Assembly (NCBI RefSeq): GCF_001373415.1
Contig: NZ_CDSE01000036.1
Location: 83,642 to 147,641, forward strand
Direction: 5' to 3'
Source: Paenibacillus dakarensis
GTDB lineage: Bacteria; Bacillota; Bacilli; Paenibacillales; Paenibacillaceae
DNA length: 64,000 nt
A program made the position numbers and the translations under genes. Below are positions 55,236 to 64,000 of the stretch, one piece after another (the stretch's first letter is position 1; the number at the start of each line of letters is the position of its first letter). The notes under the pieces were generated by a model that saw only the letters and a list, made by a program, of their open reading frames with translations, was not told where the DNA came from and did no database searches.

Positions 55236-56402
55236 ATGCGAATAACTAAAGTACTTCTTTTCTCGGAAGGATTCGGCACAGGTCATACGCAAGCAGCATA
55301 CGCACTGGCTGAAGGGTTGCAGAGGAAAAACCCTAATATGCAGTGCCGCGTAATCGAGCTCGGTAATTTCTTGAATCCGACCGTCGGGCCGCTAATCTTA
55401 TCAGCGTACCGTAAAACCGTCAGCGTGCAACCACGGCTTGTGGGGATGCTCTATCGTTCTCAATATAAAAAATCGTTAAATCGAATTACACGCCTGGCTC
55501 TTCATCGAATCTTTTATGCACAAGCGGCTAAGGTTATCGATCAACTAAAGCCAGATGTTATCATATGTACTCATCCGTTTCCTAATGCAGTGGTATCCCG
55601 TTTAAAGCGACAAGGGCTTCATGTCCCGTTGTACACTCTTATAACAGATTACGATGCCCATGGCACTTGGGTTAACTCGGAAGTCGATGAATATCTCGTA
55701 TCCACACCTCAAGTCAAGGAGCTGTTGATCCGCCGTCATATTCCGCCAGAGTACATACATGTAACCGGCATTCCGGTTCATCCGAAATTTTGGGACCAGG
55801 AGAACAGGGAACAGCTGCGGACTGAACTGAAGTTAAGCCATATGCCTACTATTCTGATTATGGGCGGCGGCTGGGGACTCGTATTTAATAAAGAGCTGCT
55901 TTCGAAACTCGCTTCCAAAGCCGATGACATCCAGCTTGTCTTCTGCATGGGACATAATGAGAAGCTGGTTTCCAGTATGAAGGAGAACCCTCTCTTCACA
56001 CACCCGAATATTCATATTCTTGGCTATCGTGAGGATATTCATAAGCTGATGGACGTTTCCGACCTGCTTATTACTAAGCCTGGTGGTATGACTTGTACGG
56101 AAGGGGCAGCGAAAGCGATCCCGATGCTCTTTTACGAGCCGATTCCCGGGCAGGAAGAAGAGAACTGCCTTTTCTTCGTAAGTGAAGGCTTTGGAGAAGT
56201 ACTGGACTCTCCTGAGGCAATGGACAAATGGCTTGAACTTTTGTCCAAACAATACGACACCGTGACAGATTATCGCCGGAAACTGCTGCACCGCAGACTT
56301 CCTCACCTCGCTCCGGATAATTGTGCTGATCAAGTGCTTCGTATGCTGTCTAAGGAGGAAGACGTTAAAATTCCTGCTGCCGTTCCTATGCTGGTTGATT
56401 AG
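55236..56402 (+). CDS. MGDG-synthase-type glycosyltransferase (UgtP-like)
   Basis: Glycosyltransferase of the GT28/MGDG synthase group, 388 residues, that in B. subtilis (UgtP) adds glucose to diacylglycerol for glycolipids and lipoteichoic acid anchors. Motifs are EGFGTGHTQAAYAL (donor-binding loop in the N-terminal domain), THPFPNAVVSRLK, ITDYDAHGTWVN, ILIMGGGWG, and the C-terminal sugar-nucleotide site SDLLITKPGGMTCTEGAAKAIPMLFYEPIPGQEEEN. No membrane segment. It could also be an unusual MurG-like enzyme, but the MGDG-type N-terminal is clear. A terminator follows. Confidence 0.88.
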   Translation: MRITKVLLFSEGFGTGHTQAAYALAEGLQRKNPNMQCRVIELGNFLNPTVGPLILSAYRKTVSVQPRLVGMLYRSQYKKSLNRITRLALHRIFYAQAAKVIDQLKPDVIICTHPFPNAVVSRLKRQGLHVPLYTLITDYDAHGTWVNSEVDEYLVSTPQVKELLIRRHIPPEYIHVTGIPVHPKFWDQENREQLRTELKLSHMPTILIMGGGWGLVFNKELLSKLASKADDIQLVFCMGHNEKLVSSMKENPLFTHPNIHILGYREDIHKLMDVSDLLITKPGGMTCTEGAAKAIPMLFYEPIPGQEEENCLFFVSEGFGEVLDSPEAMDKWLELLSKQYDTVTDYRRKLLHRRLPHLAPDNCADQVLRMLSKEEDVKIPAAVPMLVD

Positions 56403-56417
56403 AAGCCAAATGAATGA

Positions 56418-56474
56418 AAAGACTGCTTTCGCCGCCGGCAGCACGCACGCCGATGAACGGAGCAGTCTTTTTTA
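56418..56474 (+). terminator. Terminator after the glycosyltransferase
   Basis: AAAGACTGCT...AGCAGTCTTT with inner GC-rich pairing (CGCCGGC/GCC-like), then six T. It lies 15 bases past the stop. Confidence 0.8.
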
Positions 56475-56500
56475 ATTATTTTTACTATAGATCAAAAATA

Positions 56501-57184
56501 TCAAATATCAATGCTTTCTCCTGCTCTAAGCGGATAACCCTCTACACCCGTTTGACGAAGACGGTCACAGAAATCCTTAGGGTCCTGTTCGATAGCCGGG
56601 AAGGTATTATAATGTACTGGAATTACGCTCTTGGTACGAATCCACTGAGCTGCGAGCAGAGCATCCTCAGGCCCCATCGTGAACACATCTCCGATCGGAA
56701 GAGCTGCACAATCAATTGAATTCATCTCTCCAATCAGACGCATATCACCGAACAGACCGGTGTCTCCGGCATGATAGAAGGTTTGGTCCCCTATGGTTAG
56801 AAGAACACCTGCCGGCATACCGGCATAAATCCAGGAGTCCCCAACCGAGATCGAAGAGGAATGGAAGGCCTGTGTGAGCTTCACCTTAAATCCTTCAAAA
56901 GAATAACTGCCGCCAATGCTCATGCCAAAAGATTTCGTCCCCTGACTTTCACAATATTCTGCAAGTTCAAACATAGCTATAACGGGACAATCGTTCTGCT
57001 TGGCAATCTGAATCGTATCCCCAAAATGATCGGAGTGTCCATGCGTAAGAACAACCGCATCCACCTGGATGTCTTCCGGAGTTATTCCTGAATTAGGATT
57101 CCCCGACAGAAAAGGATCAATAATAATACGAACTCCATTGGCCTCCACCAATATGCATGAGTGGCCGTAATACGTAATTTTCAT
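56501..57184 (-). CDS. UPF0173 family metal-dependent hydrolase
   Basis: Metallo-beta-lactamase-fold hydrolase, 227 residues, of the UPF0173 (YtkL-type) family; substrate unknown. Metal-binding motifs are the N-terminal YYGHSCILVEANG, VVLTHGHSDHFGDT (HxHxDH), YHAGDTGLFGDM, and the C-terminal histidine in VIPVHYNTFPAIEQDP. GGAGG precedes the ATG. It converges with the glycosyltransferase terminator. Confidence 0.92.
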   Translation of the reverse strand: MKITYYGHSCILVEANGVRIIIDPFLSGNPNSGITPEDIQVDAVVLTHGHSDHFGDTIQIAKQNDCPVIAMFELAEYCESQGTKSFGMSIGGSYSFEGFKVKLTQAFHSSSISVGDSWIYAGMPAGVLLTIGDQTFYHAGDTGLFGDMRLIGEMNSIDCAALPIGDVFTMGPEDALLAAQWIRTKSVIPVHYNTFPAIEQDPKDFCDRLRQTGVEGYPLRAGESIDI

Positions 57185-57227
57185 AGATTGAAAACACCTC
57201 CTGCTTCTAGTTTACCCAATATCAGGT

Positions 57228-58115
57228 CTACTTGTAAAAAGAGTGGTTCCCAATCTTCTTCGAAAATGTTCTTGAATGGTGCACAGTCAAGTCTTGAGCC
57301 AGCTTTAAAGACAAGAAGAAATACGTGTCGTCACTGACTGCCTTATGACCATTTAGTGCAGCATTAACAGCCTTTATCGTCTCTTTATTAGGTTTGACAC
57401 GGTTAATACGTCCATTACCTACAGGACTAAACTGGTATTTCTGATAAATAACTTTCTTAATGGTATCGGGAAAATTGGCTGACCGCAGCCGGTTTAAGAC
57501 AACATTGGCAACTGCCACTTTGCCTTCGTACGGTTCGCCTTCTGCTTCTGCCATTACGATCTTTTGCAGAATTAGCAGTTCTTCAGCCGACAAAGCATAT
57601 TCCCAGGTTGCTTTTTCTTTCTGGTCCTGAGTTAATGTCTCTGTTCTCGTGAAGAATAATGTTGCGGGGGGTTGTAGGCCCTTGGCCTGTGACTTTACGG
57701 TGTTTGTCCCCTCATTCTTCTTCGGCTTGGTCTCGTTTGCAGGTTTTTTCTGTGCCGCAGACATGGACTTATTCTTAGAAGTTCGGTTAGCGTTCTCCTT
57801 GGCGTAGTCGTTTCCCTTCAGCCTCGGATGATGAATGGACAACTTAATTTCATCTTTATTTTTCCATTTTTTATAATTTATTGAAGCTTGGGAGGCTAGC
57901 AGTACCCTCTCATCAATTTCTGCTGCTATTCTTTCTTTGGCAGGATCTTCAGATTTAGGGAGAGCCGCAGTCTCCTGAGGAACATGCTGCTCTGTCCCCT
58001 CTCCTTTACTTACATTGGTCTGCATCCCCAGCAGACTTATTAAAGACAAACTCACAAAAAGTACTCCAAGAAGCAGAGTTACCCAGCGATTTTGCCGTAT
58101 TATTTTGCTGTTCAT
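57228..58115 (-). CDS. SleB-type cell wall hydrolase
   Basis: Secreted or membrane-anchored peptidoglycan hydrolase of the SleB/CwlJ family, about 295 residues. A signal anchor lies at residues ~12-32 (WVTLLLGVLFVSLSLISLLGM). A basic, low-complexity linker reaches ~170. The catalytic domain follows: LLILQKIVMAEAEGEPYEGKVAVANVVLNRLRSANFPDTIKKVIYQ, then ETIKAVNAALNGHK. The glutamate in AEAEGE is the likely catalytic acid. I used ATG at 58115 after AGGAGGAAA; the longer start has eight extra residues. Related enzymes act in spore germination. Confidence 0.88.
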   Translation of the reverse strand: MNSKIIRQNRWVTLLLGVLFVSLSLISLLGMQTNVSKGEGTEQHVPQETAALPKSEDPAKERIAAEIDERVLLASQASINYKKWKNKDEIKLSIHHPRLKGNDYAKENANRTSKNKSMSAAQKKPANETKPKKNEGTNTVKSQAKGLQPPATLFFTRTETLTQDQKEKATWEYALSAEELLILQKIVMAEAEGEPYEGKVAVANVVLNRLRSANFPDTIKKVIYQKYQFSPVGNGRINRVKPNKETIKAVNAALNGHKAVSDDTYFFLSLKLAQDLTVHHSRTFSKKIGNHSFYK

Positions 58116-58205
58116 ATATTTCCTCCTATACTTTGGCACATCCCTATTTTATGTAACCAAAATTCTAGAAGATAAAACTTGAATTATTAGATAAAGTTAA
58201 GGAAT

Positions 58206-58778
58206 TTAACTTCCAAACCTGACTTCTCCTAGAATTTCATACATTGGACTGGAATGCATATGGGTTCGGAACAGCACCAGCTTGTCTGTTGTCCAGCTCA
58301 CTGGCTCTGGTCCGGTATTTATCAACTCTGCTGCTATACTGCCGCCTTTATATTTTCTAGCAACCGTAATATGCGGTCTGTAGGGTCTATCTTCTGGTTT
58401 AAAGCCTAAAGGGAGCATAGCAGTGGTTACAGCCTGCTGCAGCTTCCCAAGCTTCTCCGTTTCACCTGCAATACCTGCCCATAGAACACGAGGGGCAGAT
58501 GAGAGTCCGAATACCCCAGCTCCTTGCAAGGATAATTCGATGGTCTGCTGCTTTACAACCGCAGCTTGCAGCGAAGATAAGATGGAGTCCACATTTTTGG
58601 ATTTTACATCTCCCAGAAACTGGACTGTAATATGATAATCCTGCGGGTGTACCCATTTACGAAAAAGCATCTGTTTTCCTATTTCCTGACTCCACCGCTG
58701 AATATGTTCAGACACCACTTGGGGTAATGGTACGGCTATGAATAAACGCATATCCGCTTCCGTATTGGCAGCATGCAT
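58206..58778 (-). CDS. thpR: RNA 2',3'-cyclic phosphodiesterase ThpR
   Basis: 2H phosphoesterase family, 190 residues. Two HxTx motifs are visible: YHITVQFLGDV in the first half and PHITVARKYKG in the second. The N-terminal RLFIAVPLPQVV is family-typical. The start is uncertain: ATG at 58778 follows AAGAAGGG, while an internal ATG ten codons later gives the usual family start. It follows the cell wall hydrolase's upstream region on the same strand. Confidence 0.92.
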   Translation of the reverse strand: MHAANTEADMRLFIAVPLPQVVSEHIQRWSQEIGKQMLFRKWVHPQDYHITVQFLGDVKSKNVDSILSSLQAAVVKQQTIELSLQGAGVFGLSSAPRVLWAGIAGETEKLGKLQQAVTTAMLPLGFKPEDRPYRPHITVARKYKGGSIAAELINTGPEPVSWTTDKLVLFRTHMHSSPMYEILGEVRFGS

Positions 58779-59000
58779 TAGATACCCTTCTTCCTGTTTT
58801 CATATTGGATTCCATACCTACAGTCTTAACAAACCCCTATGAGTTTAACATAATACCAATAAATCCGATAAAAGTGAATGCAAGAAAATGACATTGACTA
58901 ATTCCGATATCCGTGCATTCAGCTTGAAAGATGCTTTAATTCTGTTAAGATGTTCTTGAACAATTAGCATTCCAAAGTACCAACAAAGGAGGTTTTTCCC

Positions 59001-59954
59001 ATGCCAACGATTGTAGCTCTGCACCAACTCACGAGAGAACAGAAGCAAAAAATAAGAGATGCAGCTCCCGATTATGAATTCATAAATGGGAAATATAATG
59101 AACTGCCTTCCGGCACCGTGGCAAAGGCCGATATCCTGCTCGGCTGGTCCGGCGCCGTCCGTGAAGAAGCGCTTGGGGAAGACAGCCAGGTAGGGTGGAT
59201 TCAGGTGTGGAGTGCCGGTGTCGATCGTATGCCGCTGGATGAACTGGAGCATCGGGAGATTGTGTTAACGAATGCCAGCGGAGTTCACAGCATTCCAATT
59301 ACTGAGCACATCTTCTCTATGCTGCTTGCTTATGCCCGCAATTTGCATCATGCAGTAAGGAAGCAATCGATTAAGGAATGGGACAAATCAGGAACCTTCC
59401 ATGAGCTATCCGGCAAAACCGCTGTTATCGTAGGCGTAGGTCAAATCGGCAGCAATACGGCGAGGATTGCCAAAGCCTTTGGCATGAGAACGGTTGGTGT
59501 TCGCAGATCTGGTAAGTCTGATCCGAATATCGATGTCATGTATAAGATGGATGAGCTGGACCAGGCATTGGCTGAGGGTGATTTTGTAATTAATATTCTG
59601 CCGCTTACACATGAAACGAAGGGCTTGTATAATCCAGCGCGTTTCGAGACAATGAAGGACGGAGCGTTCTTCGTGAACGTGGGTAGAGGTCCGAGCGTGG
59701 ATACAGAAGCGCTCATAGAGGCTTTGCGATCGGGTAAACTTGCAGGGGCTGGTCTTGATGTGTATGAGGAGGAGCCGCTGCCGAGCAGCCATCCCTTGTG
59801 GGAAATGGATAATGTCATTATGACACCGCATACAGCCGGTGATACCATATACTATACCGACCGCGTCATCGATATTTTCATCGAAAATCTGAAGGCTTAT
59901 CAAGAAGGAAAGCCGCTGCCGCGCAATGTGATCGATTATGAGAAAACGTACTAA
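59001..59954 (+). CDS. D-2-hydroxyacid dehydrogenase
   Basis: NAD(P)-dependent dehydrogenase of the D-2-hydroxyacid family, 317 residues. The Rossmann loop GVGQIGSNTARIAKAFGM lies near 145-162. The catalytic residues are seen as the R of NVGRGPSVDTEALI, the E of VYEEEPLPSSHPLW, and H of MTPHTAGDT. The substrate (lactate, glyoxylate, phosphoglycerate or other) cannot be read. CAAAGGAGG precedes the ATG. A terminator at 59985-60025 closes the unit. Confidence 0.9.
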   Translation: MPTIVALHQLTREQKQKIRDAAPDYEFINGKYNELPSGTVAKADILLGWSGAVREEALGEDSQVGWIQVWSAGVDRMPLDELEHREIVLTNASGVHSIPITEHIFSMLLAYARNLHHAVRKQSIKEWDKSGTFHELSGKTAVIVGVGQIGSNTARIAKAFGMRTVGVRRSGKSDPNIDVMYKMDELDQALAEGDFVINILPLTHETKGLYNPARFETMKDGAFFVNVGRGPSVDTEALIEALRSGKLAGAGLDVYEEEPLPSSHPLWEMDNVIMTPHTAGDTIYYTDRVIDIFIENLKAYQEGKPLPRNVIDYEKTY

Positions 59955-59984
59955 TCACTATACTTCCTACAAATTTCTTTATGC

Positions 59985-60025
59985 AAACAAGCGGACTCCT
60001 GTTACAGGAACCCGCTTGTTTATTG
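59985..60025 (+). terminator. Terminator after the D-2-hydroxyacid dehydrogenase
   Basis: AAACAAGCGG-act-CCTG-tta-CAGG-aac-CCGCTTGTTT, then ATTGTT. A stem of 10 plus 4 pairs with a symmetric internal loop; it also reads as a terminator on the minus strand. Confidence 0.8.
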
Positions 60026-60079
60026 TTCGTGATGTTTCAGTTTCAGTTCGACGTCCTATTCCCGTTGAAATGACTTTGC

Positions 60080-61093
60080 TTATGAGCACAGCCATATATC
60101 ACGTACGAATGTACCTTTGGACACCTGAATATGCTTCAGCACTTGCCAGCCTGTGTCATTCAGCGGACCTTCCAGAGGCTCCGTACTTACAATAACCGCC
60201 CGATCCGCCAATCTGCGCAGACTGGTTAACATCCGCAGCTTGTCTTCCAGCGGAAACACCGAGCAGACATTGTAGGGCAAATCCAATATGGCAGCATCGA
60301 AGTGACCTTCCAGATCGTTCATGTCCTGAAGCGAAACATGTTTACCTGCATACCCGTAATGTTTCAGATTCACTCTTGCTCCCCGAACCGCCAGCGGATT
60401 GATATCACAGCCTTCTATACTCATTCCCATTGATAAAGCCTCAATCAACACATTTCCCATGCCGCAGCAAGGGTCGAGCAGACGGGCAGGTGATTTACCC
60501 TGAGCCTCCGTGGCAGGCATAGCAATGTTTACAAGTGCCCGGGCAACCCGGGAACTGAGACCGGTCGAATAGTTTTGTGGTTTTTGCTTGTGGGACAGCC
60601 ATGCACGCTCGGGATAATGGCAAATACCGAACATCCAGCTTCCCTTATGAGAGAGAATTGCAAAAGTGATATCCGGTGATTTCATATCTGCCTTACCGGT
60701 TATTCGCCCTCCTACCATTCGCTCCACTGCGCGCTGTTCTTCATACTCCAGCTTGTCCCCTGCCTTCATATAAACCACCTTGAAGGTTGCATGGGGAAGC
60801 TGAATGGAGGAAGCTTGTTCTGCTATCTCCTGCACCGATTTCCCGGTATAGATGACATCCATTCTTGCGGATATAAACGGGCTTCGATCCGGGTTTATCA
60901 TCCGATCACTCTGAACCCAGGAGCTTCCTGCTTCAGGCTCATGACCAAGCAGCTCACTCAGCTCCAACATGCATAATCCTTGCTCTGACTCATGGCAGGC
61001 AAAGGTGTATATATATGTCTTCGGTCCATTGTCAGGAATCAGATTGTTCATGTCACCATGATTTATCATGTTCGTCATCATTCTTTCATTCAT
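60080..61093 (-). CDS. TRM11-like RNA methyltransferase (THUMP-type)
   Basis: Rossmann methyltransferase of about 337 residues, related to the Trm11/TrmG10 and RlmL-type families. The N-terminal part (to ~180) shows a THUMP-like pattern (VQEIAEQASSIQLPHATFKVVYMK). The SAM loop is LLDPCCGMGNVLIEALSMGMSIEGCDINP and the catalytic block is ILDLPYNV (a D-x-PY-type variant). It overlaps the LLM oxidoreductase by 8 bases, so it is translationally linked. The target base is unknown. Confidence 0.82.
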   Translation of the reverse strand: MNERMMTNMINHGDMNNLIPDNGPKTYIYTFACHESEQGLCMLELSELLGHEPEAGSSWVQSDRMINPDRSPFISARMDVIYTGKSVQEIAEQASSIQLPHATFKVVYMKAGDKLEYEEQRAVERMVGGRITGKADMKSPDITFAILSHKGSWMFGICHYPERAWLSHKQKPQNYSTGLSSRVARALVNIAMPATEAQGKSPARLLDPCCGMGNVLIEALSMGMSIEGCDINPLAVRGARVNLKHYGYAGKHVSLQDMNDLEGHFDAAILDLPYNVCSVFPLEDKLRMLTSLRRLADRAVIVSTEPLEGPLNDTGWQVLKHIQVSKGTFVRDIWLCS

Positions 61094-62048
61094 TTATTTC
61101 ATCTAACACGGACTCCGCTAAAAGCCGGAAGGATTTCAATCGGTCTTCATAGTTATTTATTGGTGTAAATATCAGAAATTCATTGCACTCAGCTTGTTCG
61201 GACAAGTCTAGCAGTTTTGAGCGAACTTGTTCAGGTGTGCCAATCAAGAGACGGCCCGGGCTTTCGTTCTCGATCGAATCATCTGGACGTTCTGTGCGCT
61301 CCGGACCAGGCCGTTCAACTGTTTCAGCTAATCCTGCCGCTTCTTCTTCGGTCTCAGCACAGATCACTCCAATGGCTATGATGCTTCCCGGTTCTTCCAA
61401 AAGTGTGGATGGCTGAAATGCTTCCCGATAGGCTCTCAGAACCTCTGCTCCGTTCTTGTCACTCATGAACTGCCCGAACACATAACCTGTACCGAATTCC
61501 GCTGCCATGGCTGCGCTCTTCACATTCGTACCGAGCAGCCACAATTCAGGAGAAATGCGAGGAACCGGCTTCGCTGTAACGGGCACATCTTCATAGGTGT
61601 AGGAATCGTTCAACAATGCCTTGAGGGCTTGTACCCGATTCGGCATGTCGGCAACATTATCCAGAAAATTTCCGCTCAGCGCCATGGATGTGTGTGCTGA
61701 GCCGCCGGGTGCGCGGCCAACGCCAAGGTCAATTCGGCCCGGATACAAGGCTGCAAGCATCCGGAAATTTTCCGCTACCTTGAGCGGACTGTAATGCGGA
61801 AGCAGCACCGCGCCCGAACCGAGACGAATCGTATTCGTGCGGGCACCAATGTGTGACAGCAGCACCTCCGGCGAGGCGCAGGAAAGGCTGCTCATATCGT
61901 GATGCTCGGCTGCCCAGTAGCGTCCATAGCCCCATTTTTCTGCTTGAACGGCAAGATTAGCCGCCTGCTCCAGTGCTTCTTCAAAGGAGGAATTCTGCTG
62001 CCTCGGGATCAGATCCAGAACGCTTAGTGTAATGCCGCTACCACTCAT
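61086..62048 (-). CDS. LLM class flavin-dependent oxidoreductase
   Basis: Bacterial luciferase-like monooxygenase family, about 320 residues, FMN-linked. It starts SGSGITLSVLDLIPRQQNSSFEEALEQAANLAVQAEKWGYGRYWAAEHHDM, the TIM-barrel opening, and carries RIDLGVGRAPGG. I used the ATG at 62048 after AAGGAGAGG; the longer start adds 11 residues. Substrate unknown. It lies between the dGTPase-type and methyltransferase genes on the same strand. Confidence 0.9.
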   Translation of the reverse strand: MSGSGITLSVLDLIPRQQNSSFEEALEQAANLAVQAEKWGYGRYWAAEHHDMSSLSCASPEVLLSHIGARTNTIRLGSGAVLLPHYSPLKVAENFRMLAALYPGRIDLGVGRAPGGSAHTSMALSGNFLDNVADMPNRVQALKALLNDSYTYEDVPVTAKPVPRISPELWLLGTNVKSAAMAAEFGTGYVFGQFMSDKNGAEVLRAYREAFQPSTLLEEPGSIIAIGVICAETEEEAAGLAETVERPGPERTERPDDSIENESPGRLLIGTPEQVRSKLLDLSEQAECNEFLIFTPINNYEDRLKSFRLLAESVLDEINE

Positions 62049-62080
62049 GATGTCATCGCTCCTCTCCTTGTCCTGGCGCA

Positions 62081-63505
62081 TTAATCGATTTCATAAATCG
62101 ATCCCACCTTCAGCCCATACAATTCGTTGTATATCTTCTCAGCAAATGCATCGGTCATGCCCGCGATATAATCAATCACCATATGCTCCCATGTCCAAAT
62201 CGGCTGCTCCCGCTTCTGGTCAGCTTCATACCGGGCAAGCCAGTCGGACGGGATAATCGCTTTGGAAGCCACCGGATCATTGAAAGCATCCCACAGTCGT
62301 TTAATGACCCATTCGCTACGTTTTTGCAGTCGCTGCACACGCAGGTCACGGATCATCGTGACCCAGGCAAAGCTTTTCAGCACACTGACCGTACGCAGCA
62401 TATCCTCGTCTTCGGCTCCATCTTTGACGAAGGTAACCTTCTTCCATTCACCATCAGGAATAACGCCCATGCTGCCGACAAAAAAGCTGACCCAATATGC
62501 TTTTACCTCACGGCGTGTACGGGAATAGTCATTTTCGCATGTCGGCATTTTCTCGTTCCATATACGAAGGAAGTAATCCAGAACCTGCACCACTTTCGGC
62601 TCAATCTGCTCCTTCGTCCAGCCCTTCCATACCTCGTCCTCCAAGGTCATAATCTTGTTCACGATCAGCTTGTTCAGATGACTGTCGCGCAAAAAATGCT
62701 CATGCACCTCGATCTTGCCTGCTTTAATCCCGTCTTCCAGATCATGTGCAGAATAAGCAATATCATCGCACAAATCCATCAGCTGCGCTTCGAGCGTTCT
62801 TTTCCCGTCCGGAATGTTCCATGCCTTACGAATCCGGGACATATACTCCCATTCGTGACGGTACATGCCTTTAGGGTTATCCAGACCGGAGAAAGGATAT
62901 TTGTTAATCCCGAGCAGGACAGCATCGGAAAGGTTGAGCCCGTTCACGTCTTCTCTTTTTTCCAGAAACATAATCAGACGGAAGTTATGGGCATTTCCTT
63001 CAAAATGCTCATACTTTCGGCGCATGCTCTGCTGAATCTGCTCTACTTGATCCGGTGCCTGGATACCTGGGAGACTGGCAAGCTCCTCCTCTGTCTTCCG
63101 TTCGATCAGCCGCTCCAGAATACCTTGAAGCACTTCCTCTCCCTTGTGGCCAAATGGAGGATGTCCGAAATCATGCGCAATCGCTGCGCATTCCACCACT
63201 TCCGAATCAATAACTAGCCCCGGGTTCTCCGCTGCATCCGGCAGCACCTCCGGATAGGTACGGGCCAGACTCCGGGAGGCCTCCCTCGCAATCTGCGCAA
63301 CCTCCAAAGAATGCGTCAAGCGCGTCCGGTAATAGTCACCTGTTCCCGCCCCGAATACTTGCGATTTCCCTTGTAAGCGACGGAATGTAGGGGAATGTAT
63401 TAATCGGGAATAATCCCGTTCATATGCGGCCCTGGACGCATCCACTTTAGTCTTCTCGGGGTATTGACGATGTTCTCTAAGCTCCTTCAATTGCACTGTA
63501 TCCAT
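62081..63505 (-). CDS. Deoxyguanosinetriphosphate triphosphohydrolase family protein (HD domain)
   Basis: A 474-residue HD-domain nucleotide phosphohydrolase of the dGTPase group. Visible are DYSRLIHSPTFRRLQGKSQVFG and THSLEVAQIAR, then VECAAIAHDFGHPPFGHKGEEVL, which holds the HD metal-binding pair, and LCDDIAYSAHDLEDGI. It would hydrolyse dNTPs to deoxynucleosides and triphosphate. I used the ATG at 63505, with AGGAG upstream; the longer reading adds eight residues. First gene of the run with the LLM and methyltransferase genes. Confidence 0.94.
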   Translation of the reverse strand: MDTVQLKELREHRQYPEKTKVDASRAAYERDYSRLIHSPTFRRLQGKSQVFGAGTGDYYRTRLTHSLEVAQIAREASRSLARTYPEVLPDAAENPGLVIDSEVVECAAIAHDFGHPPFGHKGEEVLQGILERLIERKTEEELASLPGIQAPDQVEQIQQSMRRKYEHFEGNAHNFRLIMFLEKREDVNGLNLSDAVLLGINKYPFSGLDNPKGMYRHEWEYMSRIRKAWNIPDGKRTLEAQLMDLCDDIAYSAHDLEDGIKAGKIEVHEHFLRDSHLNKLIVNKIMTLEDEVWKGWTKEQIEPKVVQVLDYFLRIWNEKMPTCENDYSRTRREVKAYWVSFFVGSMGVIPDGEWKKVTFVKDGAEDEDMLRTVSVLKSFAWVTMIRDLRVQRLQKRSEWVIKRLWDAFNDPVASKAIIPSDWLARYEADQKREQPIWTWEHMVIDYIAGMTDAFAEKIYNELYGLKVGSIYEID

Positions 63506-63609
63506 GCTGCTCCATCTCCTGTTTATCACGATTCAACTGTTTTTCTTCTATAAATTATAGTGGTATTTTCATTATAAATCATGGCAGCATGAAATCATAT
63601 TTGGAGCTT

Positions 63610-63999
63610 TTAAGCGGAATCACTCTCTTCCTCAGATTTGGCTTGCAGCACTCTCACGACCTTGCGCAAAGACTGCGGAATCGGAACGCCCATTTGCCCG
63701 ATGTTATCAATAATAGACATGAGCTCATTCGCCAAGTAGAAGAAGATCACCGTATTCTGAAAATAGCTCATCCCACCCAGCGTCCGATCAATAAGGTGAG
63801 TAATTGCGATAATAAGAAAAATCATCATCTTTCGGACAATGCCGATATACCCGATTCGAATCCGCAGCCGGCCATTCATCCACGCAGCCACCCATCCGGT
63901 CAGCCAGTCGATAACAACAAACCATAACAGCAGATGCAGCAGCAGCGACCATCCACCCCAGAAATATCCACTTACCGTCTCCGCGCCCGCCATAACCAT
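63610..63999 (-). CDS. Phage holin family protein (start near window edge)
   Basis: A small membrane protein of the toxin-secretion/phage-lysis holin family (~129 residues). It has three hydrophobic segments (LLLHLLLWFVVIDWLTGWVAAWM; VRKMMIFLIIAITHLID; YFQNTVIFFYLANELMSII) and a charged C-terminus. The motif D-W-L-T-G in the first helix is typical of this family. The first possible ATG is at 63999 with only one more base visible, so the true start and the ribosome site are outside the window. Such genes occur in prophages and also alone in Paenibacillus chromosomes. No other phage gene is present here. Confidence 0.7.
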   Translation of the reverse strand: MVMAGAETVSGYFWGGWSLLLHLLLWFVVIDWLTGWVAAWMNGRLRIRIGYIGIVRKMMIFLIIAITHLIDRTLGGMSYFQNTVIFFYLANELMSIIDNIGQMGVPIPQSLRKVVRVLQAKSEEESDSA

Positions 64000-64000
64000 T

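Noticed and set aside
62183..63217. A 344-codon open frame on the plus strand
   Set aside because: Antisense to the dGTPase-type gene, no ribosome site, no recognisable motifs.
63610..63999. Holin-like gene as the edge of a prophage
   Set aside because: No other phage gene is visible, and stand-alone holin-family genes occur in Bacillales chromosomes. The window ends too soon to tell.

Overview
The window looks like a chromosomal segment of a Paenibacillus-type, spore-forming member of the Bacillales. The evidence is the run groESL - tatAC - moaC - YdiF-type ABC-F - tsaD - rimI - tsaB - tsaE, which matches the ydi neighbourhood of Bacillus subtilis. Other pointers are an H-type spore protein gene, a SleB-type cell wall hydrolase, a YesMN/LplABC carbohydrate locus, CIRCE and purine riboswitch control, and strong AGGAGG-type ribosome sites. 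I saw no rRNA, tRNA, CRISPR array, complete insertion sequence or plasmid gene.

Layout. 1-3.1 kb (minus): late cobalamin assembly and salvage (cobD, cbiZ, cbiB, 5' part of a cobC-like phosphatase). 3.3-10.5 kb (minus): an oligosaccharide-type ABC importer (two permeases and a lipoprotein) followed by a YesM/YesN-type two-component system, with a cre-like site upstream. 10.8-16.4 kb (minus): PucR-type regulator, NCS1 permease, DUF917 protein and a HyuA-like protein, a small catabolic island for a hydantoin-like or related N-heterocycle. 16.5-17.1 kb: two small proteins. 17.2-22.3 kb (minus): a guanosine-type nucleoside ABC importer (nupNOPQ-like) behind a guanine-class purine riboswitch. 22.6-33.4 kb: the ydi-like housekeeping block, with a dense DnaA-box cluster between the ABC-F gene and tsaD. 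33.6-36.7 kb: sspH diverging from a three-gene NHEJ operon (ku, separate LigD ligase, separate LigD polymerase). 37.1-39.9 kb: a DUF2167 gene and a convergent yitT-like gene. Their shared terminator appears to have been split by an AT-rich ~950 bp segment carrying an acetyltransferase. 40-45 kb: cardiolipin synthase, M23 peptidase plus bactofilin, and an ABC-2 exporter. 45.2-51.6 kb: PilZ-like protein, XRE regulator, a 51-aa protein, a non-coding stretch with an inverted repeat, and the glutamate synthase large subunit. 51.9-55 kb: YhgE/Pip-type membrane protein with a TetR regulator and a matching pair of predicted operators. 55.2-64 kb: MGDG-synthase-type glycosyltransferase, UPF0173 hydrolase, cell wall hydrolase, ThpR, D-2-hydroxyacid dehydrogenase, THUMP-like RNA methyltransferase, LLM oxidoreductase, dGTPase-type HD protein and a holin-like protein at the edge.

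Most of the window is ordinary core chromosome. The observations I rate highest are the DnaA-box cluster (30143-30402), the split bidirectional terminator with its inserted acetyltransferase (37973-38955), the PucR/permease/DUF917/HyuA cluster, the TetR operator pair, and two related hairpin repeats at 3.2 and 10.6 kb. Where a ribosome-binding site favoured a start downstream of the first possible codon, I used that start and said so.
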